Positions 14,042 to 18,710 of a stretch of 18,710 nucleotides of DNA are shown in pieces. Made by a program: the position numbers and the translations under genes. Within the stretch, counting starts at the first letter, position 1. Every line of letters starts with the position of its first letter. This DNA is from Chthonomonas sp. UBA2391 (lineage in GTDB: Bacteria > Armatimonadota > Fimbriimonadia > Fimbriimonadales > Fimbriimonadaceae). Under the pieces are notes generated by a model that did not search any database, had not been told where the DNA came from, and was given only the letters and a program-made list of their open reading frames with translations. The DNA is taken from assembly GCA_002343825.1 (NCBI GenBank), contig DDSL01000037.1, positions 3,281 to 21,990 on the forward strand, given 5' to 3'.

Positions 14042-14800
14042 ATGCCGCAACTTTTCAAGCCATCGGCGAACTCGGCGGCCAAAGTGAGCCTGCTTCTGAC
14101 GGCCGCTTTGCCTGTCCTCTTGATCTCTGTTGGGTCGGGGATTAGTCGGTCGGCGGCCAATACCGGGGTTGGAAACCGGCTGGACCAGCCGGTCCCGTTC
14201 TCGCACCAGCACCACGCTTGGGAGCTCGGGATCGACTGTCGGTATTGCCACACCTCGGTCGAAGAGTCCGGCTACGCCGGGCTTCCTGATACGGAGACCT
14301 GTATGACCTGCCACAGCCAGATCTGGACGAACAGTCCTCTGCTCGACCCCGTGCGCAAGAGCTACGAAACGGGTCAGCCGCTGGAGTGGAACCTTGTCAA
14401 CAAGGTCCCCGAGTTCGTGTACTTCAACCACTCGATCCACATCGATCGGGGGATCAGCTGCAACAACTGCCACGGCCCCGTGCAAAAGATGCACCTCACC
14501 TTCAAGGGTCAGCCCTTCCACATGGTCTGGTGCCTTGAGTGCCACCGCGAGCCTGAGAAGTACCTCTACGTGGACGAAAAGAACCCCCAACTGACCCCGC
14601 GTCAGCAGGTCTTCAACCTCTATGTCAAGTTCCAATCCGACCCCGAGGGCACCAACATGTCGCCGCGGGAACGGGCGCTGATCAATGGCAAAGAACAGGT
14701 CACGACGGTGAAGGATTTGATCGAGCGCGGTCGAAAGTTGCTTGAAGAACGAGGGATCAACAAAACCCAACTCGCCGATTGCTCGGTGTGCCACCACTAA
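14042..14800 (+). CDS. actA: Alternative complex III pentaheme cytochrome c subunit ActA
   Basis: A 252-residue membrane-anchored, periplasm-facing multiheme cytochrome c. ActA carries electrons out of ACIII, the quinol-oxidising complex that replaces cytochrome bc1. Five CxxCH heme sites are present at residues 66-70, 87-91, 140-144, 164-168 and 247-251 (CRYCH, CMTCH, CNNCH, CLECH, CSVCH), the number expected for ActA. An uncleaved hydrophobic helix at about 14-32 should anchor it. Other histidines (FSHQHH, FNHSIHID) are candidate second axial ligands. The ATG at 14042 is chosen because GGAGG at 14032-14036 lies five bases upstream, the best ribosome site in the operon; an in-frame TTG at 14012 is rejected. 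The stop overlaps the actB ATG (TAATG). Confidence 0.95.
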   Translation: MPQLFKPSANSAAKVSLLLTAALPVLLISVGSGISRSAANTGVGNRLDQPVPFSHQHHAWELGIDCRYCHTSVEESGYAGLPDTETCMTCHSQIWTNSPLLDPVRKSYETGQPLEWNLVNKVPEFVYFNHSIHIDRGISCNNCHGPVQKMHLTFKGQPFHMVWCLECHREPEKYLYVDEKNPQLTPRQQVFNLYVKFQSDPEGTNMSPRERALINGKEQVTTVKDLIERGRKLLEERGINKTQLADCSVCHH

Positions 14801-17800
14801 TGGAATCCAGGATGGAAGAAACCACAAACCCCACCATCAACTTGGACGAGGTCCGTGAGAAACTCAAAGGCAAGAATGGCCCCGAGTTTTGGCGCAGTCT
14901 GGATGAAGTCGCGGAGACGCCCGAGTTCCAAGCCTGGGTTGAAGACGAGTTCCCCAACCGCAGTTCACTGGTTGAGATCGACCGACGCTCCCTCCTGAAG
15001 TTCATGGGTGCCTCGATGGTCCTGGCCGGGATCTCGGGATGCCGCTCACTCTTCTTGCCTACTGAAAAGGTTGTCCCCTACGTCAAGCAGCCGGAAGACA
15101 TCGTTCCCGGTAAGCCGCTGGAATTCGCAAGCGTCATGGCCCACAACGGGAGCGCGATCGGGTTGCTGGTCACCAGCCACACGGGTCGCCCAACCAAGAT
15201 CGAAGGGAATCCGAACCACCCGTCGAGCTTGGGCAAAACCGACCACTTCGCCCAGGCTGCCCTGATCGATCTTTATGATCCAGACCGATTTGCCGGCGTA
15301 TTCAATGACGGCATGATCTCGGGTTGGGATCTGTTCTGGCGCGAATCCCGAACGCGGGTTGCCGAGTTTGCCAAGACCCAAGGTGCGGGTCTGTACTTCC
15401 TGACCGAGACCGTGGTTTCGCCCACGATTCGCCGCCAGATCGAGGAGATCTTGGCCAAGCACCCGCAAGCCAAGTGGGTGGAGTACGAATCGGTCAGCAA
15501 TGACGGAGCCGCTATTGGTTCGGTGTTGGCCTTTGGGCAGGTCGTTAGCACGACTTACCACCTCTCCAGTGCCAAAGTCATTTTGAGCTTGGACGCGGAC
15601 TTTCTCCATTCCATGCCCGATTCGGTCCGCATGGCTCGAGACTTTTCGCAGGGCCGCAAGTTTGCCGGCGTCGAGGATGCGGTGGGGATCAGCCGACTGT
15701 ACATGGTCGAAAGCTCCCCGACGCTGACGGGCGCGATGGCCGACCACCGGTACACGGGAAGCCCGGCCCTAGTGGAGGCTTATGCCCGCACGCTGGCCGC
15801 CGCGATGGGAATTGCGGTCACCGACGTCCCCAGCAATGCGGGCGTCCCTGAGGCATGGATGTCGGCTGTGATGGAAGATCTCATGGCCGCTGGATCTCAA
15901 GCCGTGGTGATCCCTGGCCAGATGGCCTCCCCGGCCGTCCACGCCCTTTGCCACGCAATCAACGAGCGGCTCGGCAGCGTCGGAGTCGATGGGATCGTCC
16001 GTTACACCGACAGCTTCCGAGGCCAGGTCGCCGGACAAATCGATCCGGTTGGGCCGACGGCCGCGGGCCGCACCGGTTTGCGCGGACTCGTGGAAGACAT
16101 GAAGGCAGGAGCCGTCAAGGGCCTCTTCATCTTGGGTGGAAACCCCGTCTTCAGCGCCCCGTGGGACTTCAATTTCGAAGAACTTCTCGCCAAGGTCCCG
16201 TTCTCGCATCATCACACCCTGTGGATGAACGAGACGAGTAAGGCCTGCAAGTGGGTGACCGGCGATTCGCACTTCTTGGAAAGCTGGAGCGACGCCGCGG
16301 GATTCGATGGAACGGTTTCGATCGGCCAACCGCTGATCTCGCCAATCCGCGACACCAAGTCCACGGTCGAGATCTTGGCCGGGATCCAGGGTGACGCACG
16401 TCCAGGGTACGAACTGGTTCGCGAAACCCATCGATCGCGAGTGGTCGGGGCCTTCGACAAGGTCTGGATTCAGTGGCTGAACGATGGGATCATCGTCAAT
16501 CCGGCGAATCCGGTACCCGTCAGCCTCAATCCAGCGATGAATCTCGGGCCGAGTCCGCAGGCGAACGGCATCGCGGTCCTCTTCCGGCCCGATCCGACCG
16601 TCTGGGATGGACGCTATAGCAACAATGGCTGGATGCAAGAGCTGCCCAAGCCGCTGACGACCCTCACCTGGGACAACGCTGCCCTGATGAGTCCGAAGAC
16701 CGCGCAATCTGCCGGCCTGAAGGATGGAGACCACGTTGAGATCGCGGTCGGCGACCAGAAGATCAAGCTGCCGACGCTGATGGTGGTGGGGCATCCGGAT
16801 GACGCGGTCACGTTGCACTTGGGCTATGGCCGAAAGGTCGTCGGAACGGTTGGCGAAGGGACTGGATTCGATGTCCGGCCGCTGCGCAGTTCGATGAGTA
16901 TGGCGGTGGCGTACGGCGGAACTCTCACCAAGGTGACGGGCCGCACGAACCTCGCCCTGACCCAGACGCACCACAGCATGGAGAAGCGCCCGCTGGTCAA
17001 GTACAGCACGGTGGCTGCCTACCTGAAGGATCCCCGGCAAAAGAATTACAGCGAAAAGCTGGCCGAGGAAGGCGGGTCGATGTACCCCGAAAACCTCGAA
17101 GAGTGGCCCTTTGAGGGTCCGCAGTGGGGCATGACGATCGATCTGAACGTCTGCACCGGCTGCCACGCCTGTGTGACCGCCTGCCAAGCCGAGAACAATA
17201 TCCCGGTGGTCGGCAAAGACCAGGTGAGCAAGGGGCGCGAGATGCATTGGATCCGGATCGACCGGTACTACCGGGTGCGGTCGACGGGGGCGGATGCGAT
17301 GGACGAGAGCGAAGGTCTGAAGGACATCCTCGACAGTAATAACGTCGAGACCATCTTCACGCCAACCGCTTGTATGCATTGCGAAAAGGCCCCGTGCGAA
17401 CCGGTCTGCCCGGTGGCGGCCACGGTTCACTCCCATGAAGGGCTGAACCAGATGGTCTATAACCGCTGCGTCGGGACTCGCTATTGCAGCAACAACTGCC
17501 CCTACAAGGTACGGCGATTTAACTACCTCAACTACACCGACAACCAAGATCAGTTCTCGAATCGGACCGAGATTGTGAACGGTGTGGTCTCCAGCGACAA
17601 GGTCAACGGACGAGCCTTGCTCAAGATGATCGGGAACCCGAACGTAACGGTTCGCGGGCGAGGGGTGATGGAAAAGTGCACCTACTGCGTCCAGCGGATC
17701 AACGAGACCCGGGTCCAGGCCAAGCTGGAAAAGCGAGACATCCGCGACGGCGAGATCAAAACCGCTTGTCAGCAGGTTTGTCCGACCGGGGCTATCGTCT

Positions 17801-17949
17801 TCGGAAACGTCGCCGATCCGAACTCCGAGGTGTCGAAGCTCAAGGCGCTGCAACGCAACTATAGCGTTCTGCCCGAGATCAACACCAAAAACCGGACGAC
17901 CTACCTCACTCGACTTCGAAATCCCAACCCGAAACTGGAGACTGCCTAA
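14800..17949 (+). CDS. actB: Alternative complex III iron-sulfur / molybdopterin-like subunit ActB
   Basis: A 1049-residue subunit that takes electrons from quinol oxidation and passes them to ActA. The N-terminus has the conserved pre-Tat block FWRSLDEVAETPEFQAWVED (30-49) and a twin-arginine signal DRRSLLKFMG (61-70), then a lipobox-like ISGC with Cys81, so export by Tat and possible lipid attachment. Residues about 95-740 resemble molybdopterin oxidoreductases; ActB proteins of known structure carry no molybdenum cofactor. The C-terminal ferredoxin-like part has cysteines 785/788/791/795, 858/861/866/870, 890/896/900 and 960/963/990/994. That is 15 cysteines: three [4Fe-4S] clusters and one [3Fe-4S], with Thr893 where the missing ligand would be. 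The ATG at 14800 overlaps the actA stop (TAATG); ATG 14812, four codons later, is an alternative. The stop overlaps actC the same way. Confidence 0.95.
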   Translation: MESRMEETTNPTINLDEVREKLKGKNGPEFWRSLDEVAETPEFQAWVEDEFPNRSSLVEIDRRSLLKFMGASMVLAGISGCRSLFLPTEKVVPYVKQPEDIVPGKPLEFASVMAHNGSAIGLLVTSHTGRPTKIEGNPNHPSSLGKTDHFAQAALIDLYDPDRFAGVFNDGMISGWDLFWRESRTRVAEFAKTQGAGLYFLTETVVSPTIRRQIEEILAKHPQAKWVEYESVSNDGAAIGSVLAFGQVVSTTYHLSSAKVILSLDADFLHSMPDSVRMARDFSQGRKFAGVEDAVGISRLYMVESSPTLTGAMADHRYTGSPALVEAYARTLAAAMGIAVTDVPSNAGVPEAWMSAVMEDLMAAGSQAVVIPGQMASPAVHALCHAINERLGSVGVDGIVRYTDSFRGQVAGQIDPVGPTAAGRTGLRGLVEDMKAGAVKGLFILGGNPVFSAPWDFNFEELLAKVPFSHHHTLWMNETSKACKWVTGDSHFLESWSDAAGFDGTVSIGQPLISPIRDTKSTVEILAGIQGDARPGYELVRETHRSRVVGAFDKVWIQWLNDGIIVNPANPVPVSLNPAMNLGPSPQANGIAVLFRPDPTVWDGRYSNNGWMQELPKPLTTLTWDNAALMSPKTAQSAGLKDGDHVEIAVGDQKIKLPTLMVVGHPDDAVTLHLGYGRKVVGTVGEGTGFDVRPLRSSMSMAVAYGGTLTKVTGRTNLALTQTHHSMEKRPLVKYSTVAAYLKDPRQKNYSEKLAEEGGSMYPENLEEWPFEGPQWGMTIDLNVCTGCHACVTACQAENNIPVVGKDQVSKGREMHWIRIDRYYRVRSTGADAMDESEGLKDILDSNNVETIFTPTACMHCEKAPCEPVCPVAATVHSHEGLNQMVYNRCVGTRYCSNNCPYKVRRFNYLNYTDNQDQFSNRTEIVNGVVSSDKVNGRALLKMIGNPNVTVRGRGVMEKCTYCVQRINETRVQAKLEKRDIRDGEIKTACQQVCPTGAIVFGNVADPNSEVSKLKALQRNYSVLPEINTKNRTTYLTRLRNPNPKLETA

Positions 17950-18710
17950 TGGCCGCCTTGCCAAAAGACGATCAAGAAGAAATCCGTTCGCTACCCAGCG
18001 AGACCACGCTCTTGCTGGAAGGGCGACACACGTACAAGTCCCTCGATGAACTCTTGGGCAACTTGGTGCTCGATCAGACCAAGCACGGCAAGCTCTGGTA
18101 CACGATGGTTGGCATCGGGTTCCTCGGGGCCAACCTGCTGGTGCTCAGCATCGGCTGGCTGCTCTACCAAGGGATCGGCGTCTGGGGAAACAACCAGCCG
18201 GTCGCTTGGGGCTTCGATATCATCAACTTCGTTTGGTGGATCGGGATCGGCCACGCCGGAACGCTGATTTCGGCGGTCTTGCTCCTTCTCCGCCAGCAGT
18301 GGCGCAACTCGATCAACCGATTTGCGGAGGCCATGACGCTCTTTGCCGTCATGTGCGCGGGTCTTTATCCTCTCTTGCACACGGGACGTCCTTGGGTGGC
18401 CTACTGGCTTTTCCCCTATCCCAATATCTTGGCGATGTGGCCTCAGTTCCGCTCGCCGCTGATCTGGGACGTTTTTGCGGTTTCGACCTATATCACGATT
18501 TCGGCCGTCTTCTGGTTCATCGGACTCATCCCCGACTTCGCTACGATGCGCGACCGATCGGTCAAGCTTTGGCAAAAAAAGGTCTGGGGGCTGTTCGCTA
18601 TGGGATGGCGCGGTTCGGTCAAGCACTGGCACCGCTATGAAGCGGCCTACCTGATCCTCGCTGGTCTCTCGACACCGCTGGTTCTTTCGGTCCACTCGAT
18701 CGTGTCGTTC
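17949..18710 (+). CDS. actC: Alternative complex III membrane subunit ActC, NrfD/PsrC-like (3' end cut off)
   Basis: The first 254 residues of an NrfD-family integral membrane protein, open to the window end. ActC holds the quinol-binding site of ACIII and contacts the ActB iron-sulfur domain. After a cytoplasmic-looking N-terminus (about 1-45), helices appear at roughly 50-72 and 85-113, with WWIGIGHAGTLISAVLLLLRQQWR typical of ActC and its paralogue ActF. They are followed by MCAGLYPLLHTGRPW, a helix near 170-195 (DVFAVSTYITISAVFWFIGL) and a last visible helix ending SVHSIVSF. ActC is favoured over ActF by its place directly after actB. Full-length ActC is usually 450-490 residues, so about half is missing. 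The ATG at 17949 overlaps the actB TAA by one base, implying tight translational coupling. Confidence 0.93.
   Translation, partial: MAALPKDDQEEIRSLPSETTLLLEGRHTYKSLDELLGNLVLDQTKHGKLWYTMVGIGFLGANLLVLSIGWLLYQGIGVWGNNQPVAWGFDIINFVWWIGIGHAGTLISAVLLLLRQQWRNSINRFAEAMTLFAVMCAGLYPLLHTGRPWVAYWLFPYPNILAMWPQFRSPLIWDVFAVSTYITISAVFWFIGLIPDFATMRDRSVKLWQKKVWGLFAMGWRGSVKHWHRYEAAYLILAGLSTPLVLSVHSIVSF

Noticed and set aside
15769..17964. 731-codon open frame on the minus strand
   Set aside because: It is exactly antisense to actB, rich in R, H, D and V with no domain pattern. Long antisense frames are common opposite GC-rich genes.

Overview
The window is ordinary protein-coding bacterial chromosome of moderately high GC, about 95% coding. 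I see no rRNA, tRNA, insertion sequence, phage gene or CRISPR array, and no gene-free stretch longer than about 160 bases. The best guess for the source is a Gram-negative aerobe of the Armatimonadota, near Fimbriimonas. That is an inference from three traits together: an alternative complex III (ACIII) operon behind a fused heme-A/heme-O synthase, futalosine-type menaquinone synthesis (MqnA), and a large exported repeat protein ending in a beta-sandwich plus dockerin-like repeats. No marker gene in the window proves it.

Layout. (1) Bases 1-1723, plus strand: the end of a MalG-type sugar ABC permease, then a Gfo/Idh/MocA oxidoreductase, probably the tail of a carbohydrate uptake and catabolism cluster. 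(2) 1881-4886, plus: a 1001-residue exported protein with about 14 PD40/TolB-like repeats of 58 residues and a dockerin-like C-terminus. Two dyads and a TATACT box lie just upstream. (3) 4890-6203, minus: purB. (4) 6262-7467, plus: a MacB/FtsX-type ABC permease with no ATPase partner in view. (5) 7476-11792, minus: a run of six genes, in transcription order phosphodiester glycosidase, family 2 glycosyltransferase, SAM methyltransferase, mqnA, DUF72 protein and a small membrane protein. Between the last two lies a 110-base spacer with a G-quadruplex-type repeat and a 12-bp inverted repeat. (6) 11972-18710, plus: a respiratory operon of ctaA-ctaB fusion, a possible 30-codon ORF, actA (pentaheme cytochrome c), actB (iron-sulfur and molybdopterin-like subunit) and actC (NrfD-like, cut by the window end).

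How they work together. MqnA supplies menaquinone. ACIII (actABC and onward) oxidises menaquinol and passes electrons through the ActB clusters and ActA hemes toward a heme-copper oxidase, which needs the heme A made by the CtaA-CtaB fusion. The oxidase genes are probably downstream of the window. The glycosyltransferase, methyltransferase and phosphodiester glycosidase look like a small module for polyprenyl-linked sugars or envelope glycans.

No clearly new system was found. The most unusual points are the 30-codon ORF that exactly fills the ctaAB-actA gap with the same TAATG junction used elsewhere in that operon, the G-rich/inverted-repeat spacer at 7698-7782, and the paired 6-3-6 dyads in the ctaAB upstream region.
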